From positions 1-32,668 of the forward strand of contig JAUNTC010000011.1 of assembly GCA_030538915.1 (NCBI GenBank): a stretch of DNA of 32,668 nt. The letters are read 5' to 3'. Below, piece by piece: positions 25,181-32,565 of this stretch; within the stretch, counting starts at the first letter, position 1; each line of letters begins with the position of its first letter. This DNA comes from Lachnospiraceae bacterium. Lineage in GTDB: Bacteria; Bacillota; Clostridia; Lachnospirales; Lachnospiraceae. The notes under the pieces were generated by a model. The model did not search any database and had not been told where the DNA came from. It saw only the letters and a list, made by a program, of their open reading frames with translations. Position numbers and translations under genes: made by a program.

Positions 25181-26674
25181 TTAAGCTTTATTCTTCTCGT
25201 ATCTTGTTGCAAGGATCCAAGCTACTAATGAGAAGAGAACCGGTCCTAATACAGACCATACAGTTGTTGCGATGTCTCCACCAACAGCTGGCTGGATAAT
25301 TGTAAATACGTTAGCGAATCCGATTACAATAAGGATTAACCATGTAAATGCTACTGCCATTCCTTTACTCTTGTAGATCAAGAATGGTTTCTGGATAGAG
25401 TCGTTCTTCTTGAAGTTGATAAACGCTCCTGCAATGAACATATATGGAAGTGTCATAGCAACGTTTGTCATGTTTGTTAAGATCTGGAAGAACTTAGCAG
25501 CTGTATCTCCACCGAAAGCGATGAGTAAGTCCATGATAGCTACAAATGCACACTGCATGTACATAGCGTTTTTCGGAACACCGTCTGTGATTGTAGCGAA
25601 TTTTTTCGGAAGTAATCCTTCTGGTGCACCCTCGATCATCTGTTTTAATGGAGAGTAAATTAATGTAAATAAAGCTCCTGACAGAGAACATACGATAGAA
25701 AGACCCATGAATCTTGCAACACCATTTCCTAATGCTGTACATGTTCCAGCGCTTGCGCCGAATGCTTTACCGATCTGAACTCCTAAGTTGTTCATGATTA
25801 CATAAGAAGCATTTCCTAATGTAACTGTCTCAGCATCTCCAAGAACTTCTGTCCAGTTTGTGAAGATACCTACGCAGAAGATACCTAAAGAGTATCCGAT
25901 AGCTACTATGATAGCTGCGATTGTAAGACCTTTACCAAAGTTTTTCTCTGGATTTTCTGTCTCGTCAACAAGTCCTCCAACAGCTTCTGTTCCGCCGTAT
26001 GCGAATAATGCAAATACTAAGAATGCAAACATACCGATTGTTCCCTGGTATGCTGGATGCTGAGCTGAGAAGAGTTCTTTCATTGTGCTTGGAAGTGGCT
26101 GAAGTAAGTGTAAACCATTTCCAACGAGAACTGCGATAGCACCAACGTAAAGAAGAACGTTGATTGCCATACAAGCGATACCACCGACCTTAGCTACTTT
26201 CTGTACTGCAGAAATTCCCTTTGAAGCAAAGAATGTTACTACAGAGATGAATACTACACCAATAACTCCAAGTGTCTGGATAGAGCTAAGTCCGAAGAGT
26301 GACCATGTACCTGTTTTATCTGTTCCGAAGATTGCATTAGAAACAGGAATCATGATTCCGGAAGAAATGTTGATAAGCCATACTACGTATGAAGCATACC
26401 ACATAAATGTTCCGATGAATGCGTACTTTGTTCCCATACAGATTTCCATCCAGGAGAAGATTCCTCCCTTTTCATCTTTGAAAGCAGCACCATACTCTGC
26501 GATCATGAATGCGAATGGAATGAAGAACAAAAGTGCTGAAATGATGTAAAATGGAATAGATCCATATCCCATGATGTAGAATGCTCTAGGCATGTTGTTG
26601 AATCCGTAAACGGATGTGAAAATCATCAAGATCAATGCCGACATGGACATTTTCTTTTTTGCGTTTGCTGACAT
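25181..26674 (-). CDS. APC-family amino-acid antiporter, YjeM-like
   Basis: This is a 496-residue polytopic membrane transporter with about 12 hydrophobic segments. The N-terminal SALILMIFTSVYGFNNMPRA and EYGAAFKDEKGGIFSWME resemble the glutamate/GABA antiporter group that includes YjeM; FALFAYGGTEAVGGLVDET is the conserved TM6-to-loop region of the amino acid-polyamine-organocation superfamily. The substrate is uncertain: glutamate or another amino acid exchanged for a decarboxylation product is typical. The start is taken at MSANAKKKMSMS (ATG 26672-26674) with AAGGAG about 12 nt away; the longer frame reaches into the 5' leader. It is divergent from an XRE regulator that may control it. Confidence 0.88.
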   Translation of the reverse strand: MSANAKKKMSMSALILMIFTSVYGFNNMPRAFYIMGYGSIPFYIISALLFFIPFAFMIAEYGAAFKDEKGGIFSWMEICMGTKYAFIGTFMWYASYVVWLINISSGIMIPVSNAIFGTDKTGTWSLFGLSSIQTLGVIGVVFISVVTFFASKGISAVQKVAKVGGIACMAINVLLYVGAIAVLVGNGLHLLQPLPSTMKELFSAQHPAYQGTIGMFAFLVFALFAYGGTEAVGGLVDETENPEKNFGKGLTIAAIIVAIGYSLGIFCVGIFTNWTEVLGDAETVTLGNASYVIMNNLGVQIGKAFGASAGTCTALGNGVARFMGLSIVCSLSGALFTLIYSPLKQMIEGAPEGLLPKKFATITDGVPKNAMYMQCAFVAIMDLLIAFGGDTAAKFFQILTNMTNVAMTLPYMFIAGAFINFKKNDSIQKPFLIYKSKGMAVAFTWLILIVIGFANVFTIIQPAVGGDIATTVWSVLGPVLFSLVAWILATRYEKNKA

Positions 26675-26730
26675 AATTAATTCTTTCTCCTTTAATATAA
26701 TTTTTCCCCGGTTGTACAATCCATGCTCGT

Positions 26731-26759
26731 ATCATATCGGATTCTTTAATTTTTCACAA
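26731..26759 (-). promoter_or_regulatory. Promoter of the permease gene
   Basis: On the minus strand TTGTGA (26754-26759), a 17-nt spacer and TATGAT (26731-26736). It lies 10 bp from the palindrome at 26770. Confidence 0.6.
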
Positions 26760-26769
26760 ATTAGAGCAA

Positions 26770-26786
26770 GTTTCTTGACAAGAAAC
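26770..26786. promoter_or_regulatory. Perfect 17-bp palindromic operator candidate
   Basis: GTTTCTTGACAAGAAAC is an exact palindrome around one central base. It contains the -35 hexamer (26775-26780) of the XRE gene promoter and lies 10 bp upstream of the permease -35. That position fits autorepression and control of the permease by the XRE protein. Confidence 0.65.
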
Positions 26787-26803
26787 AAAACGTGGCATAT
26801 AAT
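26775..26803 (+). promoter_or_regulatory. Consensus promoter of the XRE regulator gene
   Basis: TTGACA (26775-26780), a 17-nt spacer and TATAAT (26798-26803): a full match to the sigma-A consensus, with its -35 inside the palindrome. The leader is about 93 nt. Confidence 0.8.
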
Positions 26804-26902
26804 CGTCTGAGGAAACTTAAGATTATATTATGATATTTTTAAGTAAAGTTTATACTTTTTTTACAATTCAAACAAAAAAAAGTTGATTTTGAGGAAACAT
26901 TT

Positions 26903-27610
26903 ATGGATAAAGATATGAATTTGCGCCAATGCGTGGGTAAAAATATACGAAAGTATCGCCTTGCCAATGGGCTTTCATTGGAAAATATGGCTAATAAGAT
27001 ATTTAAAAGCAAGTCCACGATATCCAAGTATGAAAACGGCTCTATCGCTTTGGATGTGGAAACATTGGGTGAAATTGCGAATGCTTTAAATATACACCCT
27101 TCGCAGTTGCTGGCGACACCGGTTGCTTCAAAGGCTTTCCCTGCCAAGCAGGACTATTTAGATGACATCTATATGTACTCCTACGACGGAAAAAGCAAGC
27201 GCATCATTAAAAGTGTGATTGAAAGATATCAGACAGATACGCCGGGTGTATACTCCACACAGCTTTTTTATGATATCCCTTCTGTAAAACACATTGCCGA
27301 ATGTGCGATCTTTTATCAGGGAACAAGTACAAAGCACGATATATTAGAAAACTATTCTCTCGTCAATACACATCACGATATCGAACAGCTGTGGCTTTGC
27401 TGCATCGGAAGTCTTTCCCAGACAAAATTTCAGGTTGGATTTTTAGCAGGCCTTTCCAACGCCACTTTATTCCCGGCTGTAAGAAAGGTTGTATTAAGTC
27501 CGGATCTACTTTCAGAAGAGGAACTGTTAGAGCATTTGTTATTCACAAAAGAAGATCTGCAGAAAGTCAAAAAGTCAAATGTATTCATTATTGATGAATT
27601 TGTTGTATAA
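26903..27610 (+). CDS. XRE-family transcriptional regulator
   Basis: This 235-residue protein has an N-terminal helix-turn-helix of the Cro/CI type (about residues 8-68: GKNIRKYRLANGLSLENMA, KSKSTISKYENGS, LGEIANALNIHPSQLL). The remaining 160 residues form an unrecognised C-terminal domain, probably for ligand binding or dimerisation (YDIPSVKHIAECAIFYQG, IGSLSQTKFQVGF). The ATG at 26903 follows GAGGAAAC. It is divergent from the amino-acid antiporter with a perfect palindrome between them, so autoregulation and control of transport is the natural reading. The inducer is unknown. Confidence 0.85.
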   Translation: MDKDMNLRQCVGKNIRKYRLANGLSLENMANKIFKSKSTISKYENGSIALDVETLGEIANALNIHPSQLLATPVASKAFPAKQDYLDDIYMYSYDGKSKRIIKSVIERYQTDTPGVYSTQLFYDIPSVKHIAECAIFYQGTSTKHDILENYSLVNTHHDIEQLWLCCIGSLSQTKFQVGFLAGLSNATLFPAVRKVVLSPDLLSEEELLEHLLFTKEDLQKVKKSNVFIIDEFVV

Positions 27611-27654
27611 AAAAATGTGCAAAGAATGTTTATTCATTCTCTGCACATTTTTTT
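27609..27654. terminator. Bidirectional terminator behind the XRE gene
   Basis: ATGTGCA (27615-27621) and AGAATG (27623-27628) pair with CATTCT (27635-27640) and TGCACAT (27642-27648), with one mismatch and a TTTATT loop. An A-run precedes and a T-run follows. It separates convergent genes. Confidence 0.9.
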
Positions 27655-27662
27655 GTATACTT

Positions 27663-30029
27663 CTATTTACTTTTATTTTTATACATCATCCGATCCGCCT
27701 CGAAAATGGCCTCTGTGATCGGATGCACACCGCAGACACCACCGATGCTGACAGACAGGTTCAACCCCGGACACTCTGCAAGTTTGATGTCTTCAACTGC
27801 CTTTTGGATCTGTACATTTTTCGCTTCCATGTTTTTAAGCGACATTTTCGGAAAGAGCAGCAAAAACTCATCCCCGCCATAGCGTATCAGAATATCATTG
27901 TCTCGAATACAGGACTGGATTGCCGCCGAGATTTCTCGCAGCACAACATCTCCTGCAAGATGACCGTATAAATCATTCACCATTTTAAATTGATCCACAT
28001 CGATGATCTCTACACATTCCATACCTTCCATATGTGTGCGATACGTTTCATAATATCTTCTGGAATATGCTCCGGTCAGTGGATCGGAAAAAAGCTCTCT
28101 GTTTTCTCCTTCTGTTTTATCAACAAGGAATCGCGTGCCATTTGCATCAATCCATCTTCCTTCATTCATTTTCGAAAGCATTTCCAATACGCACGGTGTT
28201 CCATTGATGCAAAGATATTTCGCCACTACGTAATACATATCGTTTCTTGTAAACTCTAATTTATTGAGTATTGTTTTCTGGGCAAATGCGCGTGCCGAAA
28301 TGCAGTTCGCACAGTTTCCGTTGTTTTGCCAGAACGACGCGCAATGTTGGCCGGTCTGCTTTAAGATTCCATTGTCATCCACTTCCAGAACAGCATTGGC
28401 TGTTGGATCAACAAGCCGTACAATATCGAAAATGCAATTCAGCTGTTCAAATGCAGACCGAATATCTTTACCATTCATATTCTGTGCGCTGGAAATGCCA
28501 TCAAGAACCGGAATATCCGCTGTCGTCTGCTTTGGCTTTACCATCTGTCCAATTGCGCCAACATAATGCCCCGGCAGATACTCTGACCAAAGCGTGTGCA
28601 CCCTCACATCACAGCATTTGTATTCTTCGGAACAAGGCATCAAAATGCTCATAGCGAATTCTCTGTTTTCTGATGTTGTCGCTTTTATTGCCTCTTTAAG
28701 GCGATGGAAATCTTTCTGACTCAAATATTTAAAGCTATTCTTATCTGTAATATTTTTTACCGAATACCGATACTGCGGTGGTTCATTCCAGTCAATAATT
28801 CTTACAAGCTTTGAAGCGGCATCATATTCAAATTGTATACCTCCATTCAAAGATGCATAAAAGTCTGCTCGTTCTTGCATTATTTCCAATACACCTTGCG
28901 CGCGATCACTATCCGGGACATCATTATTTTTCATAATTTCCGACGCCAGACGATCTGCTTCATTCCGATAACCGACATTTTCCATTTCATATTGGCCTGT
29001 CATTCGAAGCTGTGGTGCAACCTCACGCAAACATTTTAGTAAAATCGGGTTAAACGCTCCGCACTCTCCAGCCAGGATCATATCCATTGCCATATCGTGA
29101 GTATAAGCTTCCTTATAGCAACGCTTACTCGTAAGTGCATCGTACACGTCTGCCAATGCAACTACCTGTGCCGCGATTGGTATTTCCTCTCCCCTAAGAC
29201 CGTCCGGATAACCGCCGCCATCCCACCGTTCATGATGCCAGCGGCAGATTTCCCAGGCTACATGAAGCAACGGTTTTTCTACTTTTGTTGTCATCTCTTT
29301 AATAATATTGGCGCCGACAGTCGTATGGGTCTTTATAACCTGAAATTCTTCCTTCGAAAGTTTTCCCGGTTTATTCAAAATATTTTCCGGAATACATACC
29401 TTCCCAATGTCGTGTAATGCCGATGCCGTAGTGATCATTACAATCTCAGACTCTGACAGTGGATATGCATCTGTATTCTGGACAAGTTTTCGAAGCAAAA
29501 GTTCCGTTGTCGTACGAATATGTTCAATATGCTCACGGCTCTCGCTATTTCGAAACTCTACAACATGACTCAAAATGCCAATCATCAGATTGTTCGTTTC
29601 TTCTTTTTCGTAAATCTGATCTGAAACCATCTGCTTCAATCGTCTCTGATTTGCATAAAGATTCAGTATATTATGCACTCTTCGACGGACAATAAATGCA
29701 TCAAACGGTCGTTGTATGAAGTCTTCTGCGCCGAAAACATACGCCCGTTCAATTACTTCTTTATTTTCTTCTGCTAAGATCATGATCACAGGAACCTCAT
29801 CGATCCAACGAAATATGTTCATTCTATCCAGAACCTGAAAGCCATTCATCTCCGGCATGTTAATATCAAGAAGCATCAGATCAACCGTAAGATCCTGCTG
29901 AAGCATATAAACCGCCTCGCGCCCATTCTCTGCTTCTACATAATCATACTCCTCTCCGAGGATTGCCATCAGGATCTGTCTATTCATCTGTGAGTCATCT
30001 ACAATCATTATTTTAGGTCTTATCTTCAT
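27663..30029 (-). CDS. Response regulator with HD-GYP and GGDEF domains (c-di-GMP turnover)
   Basis: This 788-residue cytosolic protein has, in order, REC (1-120), HD-GYP (about 145-345), a PAS-like segment (390-500), a second sensory segment (530-640) and GGDEF (645-788). HD-GYP keeps ALHDIGK (His206-Asp207) and the GYP loop WDGGGYPDGL; it should hydrolyse c-di-GMP. GGDEF keeps RYGGDEF (717-722) and the inhibitory RxxD five residues before it. REC has Asp11, Asp12 and phospho-acceptor Asp55, but the switch Thr is replaced (VIMILA) and the conserved Lys is Arg107 (QRPF). The second sensory segment has a cysteine cluster (CASFWQ, CANC). GAGGAG precedes the ATG at 30027-30029. No partner kinase is nearby. 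It is divergent from a membrane diguanylate cyclase. Confidence 0.92.
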   Translation of the reverse strand: MKIRPKIMIVDDSQMNRQILMAILGEEYDYVEAENGREAVYMLQQDLTVDLMLLDINMPEMNGFQVLDRMNIFRWIDEVPVIMILAEENKEVIERAYVFGAEDFIQRPFDAFIVRRRVHNILNLYANQRRLKQMVSDQIYEKEETNNLMIGILSHVVEFRNSESREHIEHIRTTTELLLRKLVQNTDAYPLSESEIVMITTASALHDIGKVCIPENILNKPGKLSKEEFQVIKTHTTVGANIIKEMTTKVEKPLLHVAWEICRWHHERWDGGGYPDGLRGEEIPIAAQVVALADVYDALTSKRCYKEAYTHDMAMDMILAGECGAFNPILLKCLREVAPQLRMTGQYEMENVGYRNEADRLASEIMKNNDVPDSDRAQGVLEIMQERADFYASLNGGIQFEYDAASKLVRIIDWNEPPQYRYSVKNITDKNSFKYLSQKDFHRLKEAIKATTSENREFAMSILMPCSEEYKCCDVRVHTLWSEYLPGHYVGAIGQMVKPKQTTADIPVLDGISSAQNMNGKDIRSAFEQLNCIFDIVRLVDPTANAVLEVDDNGILKQTGQHCASFWQNNGNCANCISARAFAQKTILNKLEFTRNDMYYVVAKYLCINGTPCVLEMLSKMNEGRWIDANGTRFLVDKTEGENRELFSDPLTGAYSRRYYETYRTHMEGMECVEIIDVDQFKMVNDLYGHLAGDVVLREISAAIQSCIRDNDILIRYGGDEFLLLFPKMSLKNMEAKNVQIQKAVEDIKLAECPGLNLSVSIGGVCGVHPITEAIFEADRMMYKNKSK

Positions 30030-30070
30030 CGTAAATCTTTCTCCTCGAATTCATTTTCTTCCTTATTATA

Positions 30071-30098
30071 ATTATAGTGGGTTTTTTAATTCACACAA
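30071..30098 (-). promoter_or_regulatory. Promoter of the REC-HD-GYP-GGDEF gene
   Basis: On the minus strand a TATAAT (30071-30076) with TTGTGT (30093-30098) at 16-nt spacing. CACAC-AAAAA-GTGTG (30092-30106) forms an inverted repeat over the -35 and could be an operator. Confidence 0.45.
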
Positions 30099-30135
30099 AA
30101 AGTGTGTTTTTCTCATTCTTTTCAGCAACAAATCA

Positions 30136-30144
30136 TGGTACAAT
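30136..30144 (+). promoter_or_regulatory. Extended -10 of the membrane cyclase promoter
   Basis: TGGTACAAT (30136-30144) is an extended -10; the -35 is poor (TTCTTT at 17 nt). The predicted start is about 50 nt upstream of the GTG. Confidence 0.4.
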
Positions 30145-30200
30145 TAAAAAAAATCGAATGTTTCCACAACATTTGCAAGCAGTGAAGGGAGGGCAAATTT

Positions 30201-32066
30201 GTGAAAAAATCTAAAAATATTATTCTACTTACAATTACAATCATTGCCATTTCCCTGTTTGGAATCAATCTGTATCATAATTATATCCAACAGGAGATTT
30301 ATGAAAAAAATTCCGATCATCTGCTTGCAACATACGAGCAGGTAAATCGGACATTTATGCTATTTTCCCAGCGTAACTGGAATGTACTGTCTGACTGGAA
30401 CGGAAATCTTCAATACATATCCGATTCTGACAATGTTGAAACGGTATGGAAAGATTTCGCAAGCCGCAAAAAAAGCTGGCAGTACAGTGATTTTTATATG
30501 TTCAACGAATCCTGCGACTTTATTACCGCTGACAATCGGCAAGGAACCGCTGACAGCATCCAAAATGTATTCCGCAAAATGTATGCTTCTGGTCTGCCTA
30601 CACTCTCTGATTATACAGCTTCCAGCGGAAAACAGAAAGTAGTATTTGCAATTCCTTTGAGCAAACCTTTTACACTCAATGGGACAACCTACACAGGCGT
30701 TGCTGTAAGCTACGCTGTCAGCACAGTAGAATCACTCATCTCCAACAATGTATACGGAGATAAGAGTAGCTGCTACATTACCAACAAAAGTGGAGATATC
30801 ATTTTATCACTGGAGCCTCAGTCAGATTTTTTATCTGATAAAGCGAATGTGCTTTCCTATTTAAAGGAAAACGCTTCCTTTTCCGAAAACAACTTCAATA
30901 ATATAAAGCAAGGCATTAGCACCGCCGCAAAAGGATGTGCCAAATTACAATGCAATAAAGATGAATACTATCTCGTCTGGCAACCAGTCGGGCTTAATGA
31001 CTGGAGCATTCTTGGAATCGTAGAAACAAACGCTGTCAATTCCGGCGACGAACAGATCCTGCATTTTACAATTATTATGATCGTCACGCTTGCAGTCTGC
31101 CTGCTTCTTCTACTTTTAAGACTGTTTTTGCTGAATGCGAAAATGCGACTTCAGCACCAGCAGACATTGCATCGACTGTTAATGTCTCAAAAAGAAACAA
31201 CCGATCAGCTCTTTTATGGAATGACCCGCATTGTAGACCGCTATGCTGTGATCGATCTTGCAAGAAACCAATACGAATATCACGAATACAGCAGCCCGCA
31301 GCCGCTTTATCCAAAGACCGGTTCTTATACGGATATGGTTCATAATGCTTCAAGACAATATTTCGTTCTCTCTGAAACGGAAAATCTGAAGCTGGAGCAT
31401 CTGCTGAACAAAAAATATTTGCAGAGTGTTCTCCAGAAAAAAGACGACATTTTGAAAATCGAGTACAGCGGAAGAACGAATAATGAATACAAGATCATGA
31501 GCATCGTTGCCGTGAAATGGGATGAACATAACATTCCACAAAGAGTAATGATGATCGCACAGGATCTCGGTAAACGACGGGAACTGGAAAACCTCGCAAA
31601 CACCGACAGTATGACCGGATTGTTTAATGAACGTTGCTTCAGCACCATTCTTCATCGCAATGAGAAGAATAAGCATCCTTTCGTCCTCTATTATCTTGAT
31701 CTGGATCATTTCAAGCCGGTCAACGATACTTACGGACACGATATGGGCGATAAACTCTTAAAGGAAGTTGCCGGACGCCTCTTAGAATGCACCCGCAGTA
31801 AAGATTATGTTTTCCGCATCGGCGGCGATGAGTTTGCACTGATCATACACGCCAATATGGACGAACTCCTATGCGAACAGACAAAGCTAAGAATCCTTCA
31901 TTCGCTTCTTCGCCCTTACAAAATTGATGGCAAAACGTTGCATATCGGCGCAAGCTGTGGATATGCGATCTATCCGGATGATTCTGACGATTGTGGCAAG
32001 ATCCGTATTCTTGCCGACCAGCGAATGTATGCAGAAAAAGAGAAAAATCATCAACGCCAGAAGTAG
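30201..32066 (+). CDS. Membrane diguanylate cyclase (extracytoplasmic sensor plus GGDEF)
   Basis: This 621-residue protein makes c-di-GMP from two GTP. A membrane helix (7-24), an extracytoplasmic sensor of about 260 residues resembling a Cache fold, a second helix (287-311), a short coiled segment, a PAS-like region (about 345-455) and a C-terminal GGDEF domain (463-615) follow in order. The active site RIGGDEFAL (541-545 for GGDEF) and the inhibitory RSKD (532-535) five residues before it are intact. Substrate contacts YLDLDHFKPVND are normal. The start is GTG, set by AAGGGAGGG at good spacing. It is divergent from the HD-GYP-GGDEF gene. Its 3' part is crossed by any transcript reading through from the minus-strand riboswitch at 32285. 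Confidence 0.92.
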   Translation: MKKSKNIILLTITIIAISLFGINLYHNYIQQEIYEKNSDHLLATYEQVNRTFMLFSQRNWNVLSDWNGNLQYISDSDNVETVWKDFASRKKSWQYSDFYMFNESCDFITADNRQGTADSIQNVFRKMYASGLPTLSDYTASSGKQKVVFAIPLSKPFTLNGTTYTGVAVSYAVSTVESLISNNVYGDKSSCYITNKSGDIILSLEPQSDFLSDKANVLSYLKENASFSENNFNNIKQGISTAAKGCAKLQCNKDEYYLVWQPVGLNDWSILGIVETNAVNSGDEQILHFTIIMIVTLAVCLLLLLLRLFLLNAKMRLQHQQTLHRLLMSQKETTDQLFYGMTRIVDRYAVIDLARNQYEYHEYSSPQPLYPKTGSYTDMVHNASRQYFVLSETENLKLEHLLNKKYLQSVLQKKDDILKIEYSGRTNNEYKIMSIVAVKWDEHNIPQRVMMIAQDLGKRRELENLANTDSMTGLFNERCFSTILHRNEKNKHPFVLYYLDLDHFKPVNDTYGHDMGDKLLKEVAGRLLECTRSKDYVFRIGGDEFALIIHANMDELLCEQTKLRILHSLLRPYKIDGKTLHIGASCGYAIYPDDSDDCGKIRILADQRMYAEKEKNHQRQK

Positions 32067-32126
32067 CACTACTGCGATCATACATCCAATTTCTATCTGT
32101 TTCCATTTCGCATCTTTTCTCATCAT
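31887..32126 (-). CDS. Candidate small membrane protein antisense to the cyclase 3' end
   Basis: This 79-residue minus-strand frame starts MMRKDAKWKQIEIGCM and continues into a hydrophobic segment (AVVLLLALMIFLFF). A GAGG site lies 4 to 7 nt upstream of the two ATGs. The first 20 codons lie outside the cyclase gene; the rest is antisense to it. It is the first frame downstream of the c-di-GMP riboswitch. The hydrophobic part may simply mirror the Lys/Glu-rich tail of the cyclase on the other strand, so it may not be a gene. Confidence 0.3.
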   Translation of the reverse strand: MMRKDAKWKQIEIGCMIAVVLLLALMIFLFFCIHSLVGKNTDLATIVRIIRIDRISTACADMQRFAINFVRAKKRMKDS

Positions 32127-32156
32127 ACTTCCTCATTCTCTCTTGAAAAATCTACT

Positions 32157-32180
32157 AAAAAGGTCCACCGGACCTTTTTT
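32157..32180. terminator. Terminator of the membrane cyclase gene
   Basis: AAAAAGGTCC (32157-32166) pairs with GGACCTTTTT (32170-32179) around a 3-nt loop, with T-runs on both strands. It ends the cyclase message and may also stop minus-strand transcripts. Confidence 0.9.
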
Positions 32181-32194
32181 TCGTATGCTTGGCA

Positions 32195-32227
32195 ACACAA
32201 AAAGCCACCTGCTTATACAGGTGACTT
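32195..32227 (-). terminator. Terminator hairpin downstream of the riboswitch
   Basis: On the minus strand CACCTG (32218-32223) pairs with CAGGTG (32206-32211), extended by AAG/CTT across a mismatch, then a TTTTTG tail. It is a likely part of the riboswitch expression platform. A smaller hairpin with a T-run (AATGAC/GTCATT, 32243-32261) precedes it. Confidence 0.75.
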
Positions 32228-32279
32228 CTAAACGTTAAAAACAATGACTCTATCTGTCATTTTTCTATGAACTTATCCA

Positions 32280-32366
32280 TTTTCGCAACCGGCTGACATA
32301 GCTTATCGCCTTAGTCCCTCTGGCTTTGCGTCACTGTCTTTCAACAGTTTTGCCCCCTATAAACAT
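32280..32366 (-). promoter_or_regulatory. Cyclic-di-GMP-I (GEMM) riboswitch
   Basis: Read on the minus strand the RNA holds GGGGGCAAAACTG, then CTGT-TGAAAG-ACAG (a stem with a GAAA tetraloop), the hallmark GTGACGCAAAGCC, a variable stem (AGAGGGACTAAGG) and the 3' signature TCAGCCGGTTGC. These are the conserved core and tetraloop of the GEMM class I aptamer, which binds c-di-GMP. A promoter lies directly upstream and terminator-like hairpins directly downstream. The next minus-strand DNA is the cyclase gene in antisense. Whether c-di-GMP turns readthrough on or off is not decided. Confidence 0.9.
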
Positions 32367-32372
32367 GTACTT

Positions 32373-32401
32373 AGTATAACATGGGGAGAAAGCGAAGGCA
32401 A
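32373..32401 (-). promoter_or_regulatory. Promoter of the riboswitch transcript
   Basis: On the minus strand TTGCCT (32396-32401), a 17-nt spacer, and TATACT (32373-32378) with an extended -10 TG. The predicted start is near 32366, at the 5' edge of the aptamer. Confidence 0.7.
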
Positions 32402-32414
32402 TATTCTATAGATA

Positions 32415-32444
32415 CAAAAAACCCTGTCTGAATCAGACAGGGTT
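32415..32444 (-). terminator. Terminator of the tRNA-Cys gene
   Basis: AACCCTGTCTG (32420-32430) pairs perfectly over 11 bp with 32434-32444. On the minus strand the stem is followed by a T-run (TTTTTTG counting the stem end). Confidence 0.9.
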
Positions 32445-32448
32445 AAAG

Positions 32449-32519
32449 AGGCGCCAACCAGATTTGAACTGGTGATAGAGGTGTTGCAGACCTTTGCCTT
32501 ACCACTTGGCTATGGCGCC
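32449..32519 (-). tRNA. tRNA-Cys (anticodon GCA)
   Basis: The 71-nt cloverleaf has acceptor stem GGCGCCA/TGGCGCC, D arm GCC/GGC, anticodon loop CTGCAAC with GCA (32485-32487) and a T arm with GTTCAAATC. The discriminator is U, the normal identity base for cysteine tRNA. CCA is not encoded. The first anticodon-stem pair is an A-C mismatch. Confidence 0.95.
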
Positions 32520-32536
32520 ACCTATGTGCACTTGTT

Positions 32537-32565
32537 ATTATAGCAAATGCACATGTATTCGTCAA
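32537..32565 (-). promoter_or_regulatory. Promoter of tRNA-Cys
   Basis: On the minus strand TTGACG (32560-32565), a 17-nt spacer and a perfect TATAAT (32537-32542), about 10 nt upstream of the transcript start. The remaining DNA to the window edge (32566-32668) shows nothing I can call. Confidence 0.8.

Noticed and set aside
31340-31739. Two minus-strand frames of 102 and 129 residues opposite the membrane cyclase
   Set aside because: They are antisense shadows of a complete gene, without ribosome binding sites or family resemblance.
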